DNA of 64,000 nucleotides, from contig MU394142.1 of the NCBI GenBank assembly GCA_022578605.1, forward strand, positions 62,001-126,000, read 5' to 3'. Below the pieces are notes generated by a model. The model did not search any database. It saw only the letters and a list, made by a program, of their open reading frames with translations, and was not told where the DNA came from. A program made the position numbers and the translations under genes. Source of the stretch: Camillea tinctor. Taxonomy: Eukaryota > Ascomycota > Sordariomycetes > Xylariales > Xylariaceae. Below are positions 1 to 13,161 of this stretch, in pieces; position 1 is the stretch's first letter, and each line of letters opens with the position of its first letter.

Positions 1-3000
1 AAAGCCCAAACGACTCACGGACGGATCATCAACTCCTCGACGTGCTGTCCACTCGCCACTCATGGGCTTAGGGGATTCTTTCCCCAGAGTCCCTGGGCAC
101 GCTCTGGGAACGCAGACCACAAATTCGCGTTCGGGCAGGGGATCCATTCGATCACGTTTGTGATTCCTTGTTTCTCCACCCCCACTGCTCTGCATGTCTG
201 TCTGCATGCAGAGTTCTACTAGACATGACTCGAGGCCTTGTTTGTTTTCGCATCGATTGTTTTACGGCATAGACCTCATTTTTACATAGACTGGATACCC
301 CCTACCTCATGGCAGCCATGTGCCTGCCCACGAGGTTTTCGGTTCGGAAAAAAAAGTTTGTTTTTTCTTTTTTTCAGGCATCTTGGGCGGCGTTTCTTTG
401 CCTTTTCTAGCATTAGGTGTCCTGCCCAAGTATACCCCCCCGGTTCACTCAGATTAGATGTTACATCCGGCGTCACGTAACGCCAACCCGTGACCGACGA
501 CTACCGATTGCTCATGGATTTCTTCGGATCAAGATTCATTACTATTCATGACTGGCCCTGGATTCCACGGTGGGAAAATAGGTTGATAAAAAAATTTAGG
601 GAAAAGAGAGAGAGTATTAAAAAAAAGGAACGGAAGGAAACGGTAAAGGAAAGGGGTTAGAGAGAGGTTGGATCGGTGATGAAGAGACGCATCATAGGAC
701 GACGGTCACGGATTACGGTTACAGAACAGCAACGCAACTCCTGGTTACTCTGTGTTCGTTGCCACATACAATACGAGACGTTCGTTACAGAGACTGTTCA
801 TGCCTCACGGCCTTCTCGCTTTGGGACTGGGACGATTCACGCAATATTTTCTGCCTATTGTTTCTGCTCGGGGTTCGGTCACGTTTTTCGCCCCAGGTGG
901 TATAAATGGCTAGGCGTAATGGGTTTGGGAAAGAAGGGAAATGTGCGTGGGTTTGAGTTCTTACACACAAAAGCAGGGATGGGTTTAGTTCATGCAATGC
1001 AGCGGTTGATTTTGTTTTCCCCCCACTCGGTTTGCTTTTTCAATTGTAGATAGATGGTCAAGAAGACACGACAGAATAAGTCCCTGTGGGACTTGTTGTT
1101 TCTTGCAAATGACAAAATTTCCTTTAATAATGTACCATATTCTTCCCCGCTCTTCTTCTCCCTTGCGCACCCTTCTTCCGAAATCGTCGATATAACTTCG
1201 AGATATATAGATTTCTTATCTTTGTAATTCCCCTTGGTTAACCCAAGGCAGCCTCTGCGTCGTTAAACCAGTATTGAGGTTAAACAACTTATACAGTATT
1301 AAAATATTGTTCGATATTTCGTAGCAGTCATAGGTCGGAAAGCAATCGGGAAGTAGACGGATAGGCAGACTGAGGGCATATCGAATTTAGAGTAGTAGTC
1401 CTACTCTCTATACCCTTGCATTGTAACCTCAATCCTGGTATCCTCTCATGGTCCTCTTAAAAAAAAAGTGTTGAGAACTATTAACAAGCGTTCCTACTCG
1501 CTACTTCTTCCGACATGACATGTGATGATGTATGCCATCATAGCAAGCAATCCCCCCTTTCCCCAAAGTTCGAACTCCGCCCTTCCCCTCTTGTGCGTCC
1601 GCCCATCCAACCCCCCTTTCCGCCTCCACTTGCCGCTCATAGCCAAGCTGTCAAGTCAAAATCTACCCTCCACGACAATGTACATACCTATACCTACCTA
1701 CCTTGTTTATCAGCTTAGCCTGCCTGTAAACGAGGCTAGCTTCCTTACCTAAGCCTAGCTGAGCTAAGTGAAACCGCCTTAAACATCCATATCCTCACCT
1801 GTAGGTATACATTTACTGATGGAATGGGATCTACGGTTCCCACTTGTGCGTTGAACATGTAGGTAGTGTAGATCCCCATCCATTATATCATAATCTACCA
1901 TTGGAAATCGTATACTCACTGGGATAGGTAGGGATATCCCGAAATGGAGCCCCCATATGGTGTCAGGCGGCATGCATATAAAATCGGCCTATGTGTGTGC
2001 ATACTGGAAGCGTTTCGAGTCGATTGCTTGACCGATTCTGTTTTTGAGCTGGCTTTATAGAGCCAAAGCGCAATATCGGGTACGAATATGCTATACTACT
2101 ATTATTCATACGCACTTTTATGTAGGTATGTCTACATACTATACTGTTCACAGCTAACCTACCTATAGGGTTTATCAAATCTAGTAAAGATCCTCCTCAT
2201 TTCCCCGTTCTCCCCCCTCCTTTTCCCTTGTTCCCTGCTTGCTATACCTTGTGTGTGTCTCTTCCTCCTACTTAGTACCTTTCTCTTGTCACCCTTCTAT
2301 TTTTCTATCTCGATCTCGTCTCCCACACATCGATCCTCAATCTTCCCAGGCACCCGATCGATTGATTCCTCCATCCTCGATGACGTCGGTACGACAGTCT
2401 AGGCTTTCAGACTAACGTCGTGATCCACTTTCTCGAATCGATACTACTATACCACCCTCGTACAAGTTGTGACCTCCTGCTTGCCTGACTAAACTACTTA
2501 CCTAGCCACGTTTCGTCCCGGACTCCCGTTATCCGCGGGGGCTCTTATTTGGGAGGAAGCACGCTCCTCCGATGCTTTCTTAGCAAACCGCGATAGAGGA
2601 GACTTAATTGCCTAGGTAGCAGAGCGGCTCGGACTCCCCGTACCCACAGCCTACCTATCTACCAGTCTATCGGTCTTCTTCCTTATGTCATATACGCATC
2701 ATCACCACTTAGTCCGTCCGTCCTCCTCCCTCCCGTCCCACCTCCGGTCCCGCCATATAATAAACTTCCTCGCTATGTAACGTGTTCACACAGCCTAGCC
2801 TAGCTGGTTGAACCGAATATATGTACAACGGCTCTTCCGCCTGCTAGCTGGGTAGTGATATACCAGCGTTGGTAGTGCACCGGGACTTAGTTAGTAGGTA
2901 TAGTACATTGCTACGTGGTTACTGAATAAAGACATAGATAGAAAGACTATGATGTCAGCCCTCCGATGTGCGGAGGATACGCCACTCGGATCCCTCTTAT

Positions 3001-4230
3001 GTGATGAGGGATAGAACTATCGGAATAGTAGTAGGCATGGGCTCATTGTTTGGATTGTACGCGATCCAGTGAAGGGCTGCAAAGAAGCCCTTATTACTAT
3101 AAGTCAAACATGGGAATAGCTTAGGTTAAACAACAACTTGTAGACTAAAGGACACCAATCGACCCAAAGCTAACTAGGGATTGGACACCAGAAACTCCAA
3201 TCCAAAGGTGACCATCTATCTACATACCTATACCTATACATATACCTATAACCTATATGCACTCAACTCACACCAACCCACCACATCTACCTGTATATCT
3301 CATGATTCGAGAAACCCCAAGTGGAACAGACCAAGGAAAAATAAACCCGACATTACTGTACTCTCTCATTACCAGGCTGCCCTCCCCACTCCCCAACCTC
3401 CTGCCATTCCCATTCACGCACATTCACATAACGCACACCCAACCTAACCCACATATACTTGCCTCACGCACGCTTGCAACGCATACACAAGTTCCATGCA
3501 GCACGTGGGAACGTCGTATTCTATCTACCTTACCTGTGGGCTCCTCTCCTCCTTAGCCTAGGTATGTATGCTGCGGAAGCGGAGGAGGTTTCTTTTCTTC
3601 TTCTTTCGCCGAAGCTAGCCCTATTACCAACTAACTACCATACCCACTTTCTGCCTGTGCGTTTACCAGAAGAAGCAGGGAAGAAAACGGCTTTTTCGAG
3701 TCATACCATGCCTGCATATACATGCATACATGTGCTTATGTACAAGTGGCTAGAGGGCACATAGGTTAGTAGGTAAGAGTAGGTAAGTTTAGGGTCAGAA
3801 ACCCATACTTAACCTAGTTGACGTAAGACCAGGACTTTGGGACCTAAAGCAAGACAAGAAAAGGGAAAAGAAAGAGAGAAAGAGAAAAAAACGGTCCCGG
3901 ACGTGAAGCTAGAAGTGCTCTAGAACGAAAACTAGGTGGGGGGGATATGTACATACAAGGCAAGGATCAGGGCTCTCGTGTACTCATGTCAACATGTGTG
4001 CATATCGACTTATGTAGATTCAGACCCAGCGAGTTAGCATGCCATGTATATGGATGGAAGAGGGGGGCTCGAAATCAAGCTAGCGGGCTAGCGACAATGC
4101 ACCAGACATGTAATGCAAAACCGCACTTATGCTGTTTAGCCCTACCAGATCAGACCTAGGTAGGCAGGTATGTAGGCGAAGTAAGCTAAGGCATGTTAAC
4201 ATGTAGACGTATGTATTAGGTAAGGTATAA

Positions 4231-4252
4231 AGAGAGAGAGAGAGAGAGAGAG
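4231..4252. repeat. (GA)11 microsatellite
   Basis: Eleven uninterrupted AG dinucleotides, seen directly. It lies about 115 bp left of the hairpin element and has no apparent coding role. Confidence 0.95.
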
Positions 4253-4367
4253 GGAGAAACAACGTGCTCGAACCATAATAATAAGAACCAGCTAACTGGA
4301 TTAACCCAAGAGCTAGCTAGGCAAAGTGGAAACAGGCTAAAAGTCCCAGCTATACTAGCTTTGCTTA

Positions 4368-4679
4368 CGGATATTCCTACCAGAAGTCTTCGCCAGCCAA
4401 GACTCTTGGCATCATTTGACAGGGATCTACTGCAGCTGCTCTGCAGCTGTACCCAGCTGCAAATTACAGCCCACTGTAAATTTTAGTGCTTGTAGTTGGT
4501 GATAACTACTATCGATAAGACTTTTTAGCAGATAATCATAAATACTATAGTACTATTTACAGTGGCTTTATCTTGGCTACCCCTGGCAGCTGATGTATAG
4601 CTGGCAAACAGCTGCAGTAGATCCCTGTCAAATGATGCCAAGAGTCTTGGCTGGCGAAGACTTCTGGTAGGAATCTCCG
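4368..4679. mobile_element. MITE with 71-bp terminal inverted repeats, Tc1/mariner-like TA target site
   Basis: The first 71 bases (4368-4438, starting CGGATATTCCTACCAG) are the reverse complement of the last 71 (4609-4679), with one mismatch at the sixth base. Complementarity continues imperfectly inward past the GCAGCTG words, so the whole 312 bp could fold into one long hairpin. A TA dinucleotide flanks both ends (4366-4367 and 4680-4681), as expected for a target-site duplication of the Tc1/mariner superfamily. There is no internal open reading frame, so this is a non-autonomous element (MITE) that would need a transposase encoded elsewhere. The near-identity of the arms suggests a fairly recent insertion. 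I saw no second copy in the window. Confidence 0.85.
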
Positions 4680-6451
4680 TACCTATGTAGGTAATTCCAG
4701 GCCTTTTTTCTTCTTCTTTCTTTGGTCTTGGCTGGACTGGCGCCAGTGAGATAGTGGATATCCGATGTAAAATCGTTATTTACTTACTTGCTTACCTATG
4801 TGATCATAGTATAGGATAGAATAGGGCTAGATTCTCCCGTCTTTTTTTCTTTTTTTTCTTTTTTCTTTTGCGGTCCTCCCCCCATCGCATAAACTGATAT
4901 ACTATAGGATACCACAAAATACGATCAACTATCATAGGTAATGCGAGAGTATGTACGCCTAACCTACATGTAGGGGCTATGCGGTCCTGAGGAACCTGCT
5001 TACCTACCTACCTTACATTTGACCTACATACTACACTAACACAACCCCATCCAAACCACATCGAATCCGCAACAACACGATGGGGGGCGCTTATTAGGCA
5101 ATGGATGTGAGTTTAGTAGCCCTTTTTTCTTCTTCCCAAACTCGGAACTTTCCGTACCCACTGGAGAAGAGAACCCCCGACGTCAGCCAGACCACCCCCA
5201 TATAAAAAGGCCCTCCAACTTTCCTCACCGGCCCCGTATATAGTTGGGAGCTCCCCAGGTTAGGAAGTTCCCGATTTCCAAGTCCCCCCCCCAGTATGTA
5301 GTGCGCTGCGGACTTAGGTTAGGCAGGAGAGAGAACCTGGGTTTAAGCTGTTCCATGACGGTTTATGTCATGGTGGTTAGTATTAGAATTAGAAAAAAAA
5401 AAAATGAAAGAGAAGGGGGCGGGGCGGAGCGGAGGTCAGGTAGGCCAAACCCAAGCTACCAAGAAGAAGGAAATAGGTCCACCAATCTATAAGAATAGAA
5501 TCAAATATCTTATAACCTATTTATTCCTCATTTCTCATCATCTCCTTACTCCCCCCTACCTACCTAGCTCCTTATATACTACCTATCACATCACGAAAAC
5601 GCCCACCAAAAAGGTTAAGACTAAAACACATTTCCCTATCCAAAAAGCACAAAAAAAAAAAAAACCCCAAAAACATATCATCTCAACGTTAATAAAGTGT
5701 AAACTAAAAAATTAAGTTACATAAAATACCTAACTATTCGCGTCTGTCCCCCAAAACGTCGAATAAAACACAAAACTAAAACTAAATGCTAAATACTAAC
5801 CCTTCGCCCCTTTCCCCCTCCCAATGCACGACTCAAACACCCGACGCCAAAGTCATATATATGATATATACCTATATGAGCGAAGAAAGCAAGACCAAAA
5901 ACCAAGATATATGCGTTGGCGATAAAGCTCAATAAGACAACAGGGGTTAGGTTTGGGTTTAAGTTTACGTGTTTTTTTTTATGGTTTCCTTTTCGTCGTC
6001 ATCATCATCAACATCGTCCCCTTCTCTTTCTCCATTTCTTCTCTTCCGCAAGATAATCAAGGGCGTAAAGTAGTACCTTCAGACGCACTCGTTCCCTTCT
6101 CCCCACCATCCATGCTTGTAATAAGAGTACCAACTTGCTCACTATACAACGGCCTCCCCCTATTTTTTCGAGTTTCTGTACGAGGACCCAAAAGCAAAAT
6201 ATGTATGTGAAGTTAGCTCCCTTCCCTTTCGTAGTTTCAAGTCCGTTTCAAGAGAGCCTTTTCTCTTTTTTGAAAAAAGCAATCCGCAGTAGTTATATAA
6301 ACACTAGTTGGGTCAATGGCGTTAGGTTGTTTGCGCGTGTGTACGAGTGTAATTGTGGATGTGTATGTGTGAGATAAGAAAAAGAAACGAGGGGGACAAG
6401 AGGGGAGAGGGGTATTAACAAGTAAGTGCGGTTGGTAGGTGAGTAGGTGAT

Positions 6452-8832
6452 TTAGGCAAGATCCATACCCTCGGAGTCATCCATATCGGAGGGTATTGCC
6501 TGCGTGCGGTCGCTGCCGACGCTGTCTTTCCGGGAAATACTGTAGTTGTCGTACCGGTTCCGGTAACCGTCGACGTAGTCGATATCTTCGCCCCCAATTA
6601 CCCGCCCTTCCATATCGATCTCCTGCGAGAGTTCGACTAGCGCCGAGCGTGGTAGCCGTAGGAAGCCCTGCGTGCGCACAATGCGGCCCCAATGTGTGAG
6701 GCAGAAAGACGCTGCTCTCTTGCGGAGCCATTCTTCGTTAGCCAGGCCGGCGCAGTACCATATAACACAGGCATGGTCGACATCGAGCTCCTTCGATAGC
6801 CGATTGACGCACAGAAGACGTAGATGTGGAATGTTGTAAATATTCGACATGACAAGCAAACCGGCGACATCAGAGAGGTCGGCCACACCATCATGGGCAT
6901 GAATGCTGTCTGTGTATAGGTAAAAGAGGAATGCTTTGACTACCGTATAAGGTTCTGGAATGTGCATCTTCTTGGTGTGGAACTCGGCCATCTGTGCGTT
7001 GTATAATCGTGCAAAGTGCGGCCATCGCGCCTGGAGGATGAGCTTGTGTACATGAATCGGAGCAGATGTTGGTGCGTCTGGCGCAAGCCAGTTCTGGTCC
7101 GCGGGAGATTCGCCTGCGCGGATCAGTCCGGAACCCATTGCATCTTCATCGTCGTAGTCGCCAGCGAGAGCTGTGATGATAAAATCAGTCCCACTACCCG
7201 TCTCCGGAGGTTGATTGAAAAGTTTAGCAAGATCAAGCCCCAATCCTTTCGAGGGTTGTTCCTGTGCTCGCGAATGAGCAACAGGTCTAGATAGTTCAGT
7301 CCGAGGTTCTGGGGAGAAGTTGTTGCCGAGGAATCCGTAGCGCCGTAAATCAATTTCCATGATATCGCTCAGGTACTCTTCAAACCCGTTAGGACCGATA
7401 TCATTGACCGGATCTGTGGGGCAGCCCAAAAGCCAGGCCTTCGTGCCATCTTCATTCATCGTGCAGTAATGCCATCGGAACCCCGATTTGAAAATCTCCC
7501 GACCCTCAGCCAGCTTCTGCCACCGTAGGCTAACCAGATCAAGCGCCGATAAGGAACATTCCTTGGAGGTGATTGTGGCAGCGGGTGTGACGAAATCGAG
7601 TAGGGTGCCGGAAGAGTACACGTGGAAGTGGATACCTGAGCCCTGAGATGGCACACTGGGGCCAGAAACAAATTTTAGGGCCGAGATAGCGCCTGGCGCC
7701 ATCGGAGCGTATGTCTTTAATTGACACGAGGGGGTGTTGACCTGGGCGGTCCGGGAATTTGCAGCGTAACCAGATGTTCCGATCGCCGACTGCTGTCCCA
7801 TCGAATAGGCCGGACGTGGGGAATCCGCCGCACGGCTCACCGACATATGTCTGTCCGATGTCGTGCCAATTTGAGGCGCAGAATCGAAAGCTGGACTTCC
7901 CTTCAAATCAAGCCACCACAAATCGCCAATCTTGTCCATGTCTTCACTCAGGCCGCCAAAAACCCAAACACGGTCACCCCTAGAGAGTGTTAGCAAACGC
8001 CAATTGCGCAAATGAGGACAAAGACGCACCATATGTAGGCCGAGTGGTCGAAGCGACCAACGAAGCGCCAGGATCTCGACCAGGTATACGTCTTCAAATC
8101 TAGATAGCAAATATCATCCAACACATAGTTGTCATGACCAGTGATACCGCCCACTATAAACAGCTTGTCCTCGTGTAAAATGGCAGCGTGCCGTGCCCGA
8201 CCCTTGGGAATTGGTCCGTTGACGTGGGGCTGGGTCCAGTGTGCGGTTTTGAGGTCGAAGACGATCAGGTCCGAGAGGTAGGTTCTGTGTTCATTTTCGC
8301 CGCCAAACACCAGGAGCTTGTCGCCTTGATACAATGTTGCGGTGTGCCCTACCGTCTTTGGTTAGCCTTTTGACGACATATAACCACCAGATCACAGATC
8401 ACCACACTTACCCATGCGAACACCGGGGATGTCGCCATAGTTGTCCACCAGACTCCATTGATGGCTGACAAGATCCAACTTCAACACGTGGTTGTAGACC
8501 TCGTCGGTATACTGGTCGAAACCACCAAAGGCATAGATCTGATTGTTGCCGCAATAGGTGACGGAGGCATTGACCAAGCAAGCAGGTCGTTGACCCAGAG
8601 TACGCGTGACCTTGGGGCGGTACCCATCCATCATAACCCTGCTCTTCATGGGCGAGTTTGGCATGACAAACGTGTTGCTCGACGATGCAGCGGATACGGG
8701 AGTAGGCGCATTGGAGGTGGAGGCGGAGGGTGTAGAGGAGGGCAGAGACGCGACGTGGGTGAAGGGATTCACACCAGGAGGGCCACCGAAGAGAGAGGGC
8801 GCAGGCGCGCTGGGAGTCGAGGAGTGAGCCAT
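6452..8832 (-). CDS. kelch-repeat and BTB-domain protein, Ral2-like
   Basis: Three exons on the minus strand: 8832-8412, 8348-8030 and 7979-6452, giving 755 aa. Both introns have consensus ends (GTAAGT and GTGCGT donors, the second with a TGCTAAC branch site). After a Ser/Pro/Ala-rich N-terminus, residues about 75-290 form kelch repeats (FGG, VFGGEN, RMGHTATL, IVGG, WVFGG motifs). Residues about 510-645 form a BTB/POZ domain (HVHKLILQARWPHFARLY, then FLFYLYTDSI). The N-terminal kelch plus C-terminal BTB layout is that of fission yeast Ral2, which is needed for Ras1 activation in mating and cell shape. Orthology is inferred, not proven; other kelch/BTB proteins act as cullin-3 adaptors. Start chosen at the first ATG that leads directly into the Ser/Pro-rich region; upstream in-frame codons look like 5' UTR. 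It is divergent from cdc20. Confidence 0.88.
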
Positions 8833-9983
8833 GGCGATGCTCTTTCGGATAGTCCTCGTTTGGATAGTCGTACCAGGTGCTGCTGGCTCGATGGTGGTAT
8901 CGATGGTGTATCGCAAACAGGTAAACGCTAGCAAGACTAGTCGAGGACAAATGGGATATGGGTTATGTGGGCATTACGGTTATTGCTTTCTTTGGGGACA
9001 AGTTCACCGCACAAAGTAAAACGCAAGACAGGTGGAATGTAAATCGTGCCTACGTTGATGTTCACTGGACGCAGGACGGGCGCATTGATGGGATCTTTGG
9101 TGTGTATGGATGAATTGGATGGGATGGATGTATGGGGATGGTCGATGGTGGATGGATGGTGGAAGTTGAAGTCCGGAATAGGGAATACGTGCAGGGATTA
9201 GTGGATTCAGCAATTTGCATATCGGTCAGATTGGTCAGGTCCGTCAGCCCGTTTTACGGCTGCCACCAGTCCGGCAGCGTACTAAGAACAGGCAATCCCA
9301 GACAAACCAGCTGAGCATGTGGGGGTAAAGAGGGTCCAGGGGTGATGAGGTTTGCTAGGTACGTACTCAAATTTACTGTGCAAACGCTGGTTGTCTGGTC
9401 GGCACTGCGTGGTACACGGCACGGACCACTCGCTAGTGCTTCAAACGTGTGCAGACCGAATTGATGAATCACAGGGCAAGTGGGCCCTTACAGTGCATAC
9501 TGCTCCACCGCACATGTCATAAGGCAAAGAAAATTAGGAGCCGCTTTGCCTAGCGCCGTTGCCCCGTACAACGGAGAAGCTGCGATCCACCCCAAGTAAA
9601 CACATAAAGTCTGAGGAATTGAAGTTTGAATTCAAATCTGACTCTTCCTTTCTTCTCATCAGACACATCTCTCTCTACCATCCGCCTCCCTCAAGCCTCC
9701 TTTTACGCCCGCTTCATCAAGCTACCAAGCTATATCAACTCCTACACATCGCTTTGCACAAACCGTACTTTGAGTCCATTAGATCTGATCGTTGCTTTGC
9801 AGCCATCTTATCGCCCCTCCGACTTACAAGTCTTTTGTCAAGGCACTCTTCGATTTATCGAGCACAACCACGATTGATACTAACCCAAACCCCATATTCC
9901 AGGAACCATTAATTTGAGTCTCTTGGAGCTCGTTCGATTTCTCGGAGCTCTAATTTATTCACATCTCGGTACAATTAGACAAT
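8833..9983. promoter_or_regulatory. shared divergent promoter region between the kelch/BTB gene and cdc20
   Basis: The two flanking genes start at 8832 (minus) and 9984 (plus), so this 1,151-bp interval must carry both promoters and 5' UTRs. It contains GGATG repeats (about 9118-9160) and a pyrimidine-rich stretch (9640-9720) typical of fungal promoters. I cannot assign individual factor sites. Confidence 0.6.
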
Positions 9984-11864
9984 ATGGCATCAGCCGCAGT
10001 ATCGACACCTCTCAAGTCCCACAAGGGACTGTTCTCCTCCCGTACCGCTGGCGGACGGATGCCCTTGACCCCGTCCCCGCGTCAACGCACTACCAAGACT
10101 ATCCCTGCCAATGTTGAGTCCTCGCCCTTCACACCCGAGAGAAAATCATCTGGCCGGGACCTGTCTCGTCCTGCTGGCAAGTCCGTCTACGGAGGAAACC
10201 TATCTGCTCGTCTCGCCAAGTCGACTGCTAAGTCGTCCCACCGCGATTCGCCCAAGTCCAACATCGCCCGTGTAGCCTCAAGCCCCCGCAAGGCTCTTGA
10301 GCTTGGTGTATCAGACTTCTCTCTAGTTGGTACTGGCCACACCAAAGCCCCAGCTAGCCCCAAGCCCAAGAAGATCTCACAGAGATCCAAGTCGGGCAAA
10401 ACAACTATTACCTACTCTGGTGATCGGTTCATCCCCAACCGTGGCAACAGCTCGGCTATCAACAACGCCGGCTCTGGGAAGCTAGATGTCAAGGACAAGC
10501 AGCGCCCCAAGAGTAGCAGCAGCAACAACGAAGCTTCCACTGTTCTGTCTTCGGCAACTGAGGATGCTATCAATGCTCTAGAGGGCTTGAACATCGAAGA
10601 GGAGGACTCGGAATCCTACTCACGGCCATCCCCTAACACGGTAGCATACCAGGATTCCCTAGCTAATGCTTGTGGCGTCAACCTCAACACCAGAATTCTC
10701 CAATTCAAGCCCGCACCCCCTGAGTCTTCTAAGCCCATCGATCTTCGTCAACAATACAACCGACCCCTGAAGCAGGCAAACGCCAGCTCTGCCCAGTTCA
10801 GACGTCGTATTGCGACTGCCCCCGAGAGAGTTCTCGATGCCCCGGGTCTCATTGACGACTATTACCTAAACCTCCTCGACTGGAGCTCTGGCAACCAGGT
10901 CGCAATTGGTCTAGAGCGCAACGTCTACGTTTGGTCAGCTGATGAGGGCTCTGTCAGCTGCCTTTTGGAGACCAGCCCCGACACTTACGTTAGCAGCGTT
11001 AAGTGGTCTGAGGATGGCGCATATGTCGGTGTTGGTCTCGGTACTGGTGAGGTCCAGATCTGGGATGTGGCTGAGGGTCAAAAGATTCGCAGCATGTTTG
11101 GCCACGACACTCGCGTCGGTGTCATGGGCTGGAGCAAGCACCTTCTATCTACTGGTGCCCGAAGCGGTCTCGTTTACAACCACGATGTTCGTATTGCCGA
11201 GCACAAGGTTGCTGAACTGGTTTCCCACACCTCGGAAGTCTGTGGACTGGAGTGGCGCTCCGATGGCGCTCAACTTGCTACTGGTGGCAATGACAACCTA
11301 GTTTCCATCTGGGATGCCCGCTCCCTGGCGGTTCCCAAGTTCACCAAGACCAACCACAAGGCTGCCGTCAAGGCCCTTTCCTGGTGCCCATGGAACATGA
11401 ACCTCCTCGCCACTGGCGGTGGCTCCTATGACCGCCACATCCATTTCTGGAACACCACCTCCGGTGCCCGAGTCAACAGCATCGACACTGGCTCCCAGGT
11501 AACCAGCCTACGGTGGAGCACCAGCTATCGAGAAATTGTCAGTTCTAGTGGATTCCCTGACAACGCGCTCACTATCTGGAGCTACCCTACGCTGGTTCGC
11601 AACGTGGAGATCCCCGCGCACGAGAGCCGTGTCCTCCACAGCTGCCTTAGCCCCGATGGACAAATGCTCGCTACAGCAGGTAAGTTATCAGAGAATACCC
11701 CGAGCTTAATCGCCTTGGATTTAGACTAACCGTGGATAATAGCTGCCGATGAGAGCTTGAAGTTCTGGAAGGTTTTCGAGAAGAAGGCTGGCTCCGCCGC
11801 CGGTGTTGGCGCCAGCGGTTCGACTACCAAGGCAGGAATGGCTAAGCAAATGACCATCCGATAA
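9984..11864 (+). CDS. cdc20: APC/C activator Cdc20 (fizzy/Slp1 type), WD40
   Basis: Two exons, 9984-11679 and 11743-11864, give 605 aa; the intron has a GTAAGT donor and an AATAG acceptor. The basic, Ser/Pro-rich N-terminus contains a C-box-like GDRFIPNR at residues 146-153. From about residue 280 comes the family signature ATAPERVLDAPGLIDDYYLN, then a WD40 propeller to the end. The protein ends in Met-Thr-Ile-Arg, the Ile-Arg tail that docks APC/C activators on the complex. APERVLDAPG favours Cdc20 over the related Cdh1/Ste9. Cdc20 recruits securin and mitotic cyclins to the anaphase-promoting complex and is the target of the spindle checkpoint. Without the second exon the C-terminal propeller blade and IR tail would be lost, so the splice is well supported. 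Confidence 0.95.
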
Positions 11865-13161
11865 AGCACCCAGCAGATCTGACAATGGTCAGCATCAATA
11901 GGATAAACAGTAGGTATTTCAATTTCCTTCTAGCATATCAGGTTCTGCTGCTTTGGTGACTTTAGCGTGGCGTTTGGTTCTTGGGGCTCGCGTGCATGAG
12001 ACCCTCGTCACGATATCCTTTGGTCATGAGTTATGTCACTTTTTATGCCCGCATAGATACACCGCTAGACTGGATTCTGTTGGAGAACAATTGTATATTA
12101 TAATCATAACTTGTTGGGACTTGTCGTCCTCGAGTCATTGGGTGGTTTTATGGGAAGGTTTACTTAATACGGCTGGAGGAATTACCGTAGTTAGATAGTC
12201 AACATATCCAACATGATATGGAAAAATAGACTTTGATTGGGGGAGTTATATTGACTGTGTTTAATGTATAACACTATGAATGTGGTGAATTTGATTTATA
12301 TTGTTTGGCGTTGAGTATATTAACTTTAAAACAATAGATACGCGAGACCTACAGCTGTAGTTCGTAACTTAGGTTAGGTTAGAGGAAGTCATCCACACCT
12401 GACCAATTGATTCGCGAAGACGTGCATTCAAATATTGCGTGTCGTAGGACCATTACTGGGGGGATTTGGGTACTTAAACCTTCTCCCCCTCCGGAAATAA
12501 TAGGAAACTCCGGTTGGCGCGGTGCTAGCGTAGTGTAGCTTCCAATGATCCACCTTGGACCCCACCACGCTAGCATTCTCCGGCGAGATAAGTACCGTGT
12601 ACCTTATCTTATCGTAGAACCCCCATAATTAGCTAAGCATTCAATCAGGCGCTGCGCAGGCACTTCAAGAATTACAGCTTCTTAAGGGAACTTGACGTGA
12701 ACAACACCAAAAGCGATTCCCCAGTTTCTACCAAAGACGTCGCATCGGCGAAGAATTGCAGACAATTATAGTAAAACCAGACAGGTAAAACCAGAGAATT
12801 CGAAGAAAGAGTACTTTTCTTCAATCAAGGTGTTTTTACGGGGAGGAGCCTGGGTAAAAGCCATACCTGCTGTTGAAGGGCCAGTTTCTTTCGCGCATTT
12901 CCAATCCAGCCATCTTCGACCTCACCTACCAAACACCTACCAGAGAAAAAAAAATAACCACCGGGTTTTCGCTAGCTTTTACCTTTATTACCATTGCACC
13001 TACCAATTACCAGGAACTGATTGCAGCAATCACATTGAATATTATTTCGCATTTCGACCAACACCAAGCCATTTTATTCTCTCTCCACCATCGACACCAC
13101 ATCACCACATCACCATCACCACAACTACCACCAGCCTGGACCTACACCCAGAACCGTCAAC
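11865..13161. other. intergenic region between cdc20 and toa1
   Basis: 1.3 kb with no supported gene. The left part is the likely cdc20 3' UTR and the right part the toa1 promoter and leader, the latter rich in CACC/CATCACC words (about 13085-13130). Short open frames here have no recognisable protein character. Confidence 0.6.

Larger units (their letters stand above)
1..6451. other. gene-free flank
   Basis: No reading frame in this 6.4-kb stretch has a credible start, domain or splice pattern. The DNA is rich in pyrimidine tracts, A runs (for example 5393-5404 and 5650-5662) and TACCTACC-like words. It contains a hairpin transposable element and a GA microsatellite, listed separately. The right end is downstream of the kelch/BTB gene, so the last few hundred bases probably include its 3' untranslated region. 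Confidence 0.6.

Noticed and set aside
676..1053. 125-codon plus-strand open frame
   Set aside because: No domain, odd composition, overlapped by other open frames on the minus strand, and no splice or promoter context. Treated as chance.
8458..8931. 157-codon plus-strand frame over the first exon of the kelch/BTB gene
   Set aside because: It is the antisense shadow of a well-supported coding exon and contains no recognisable motif.
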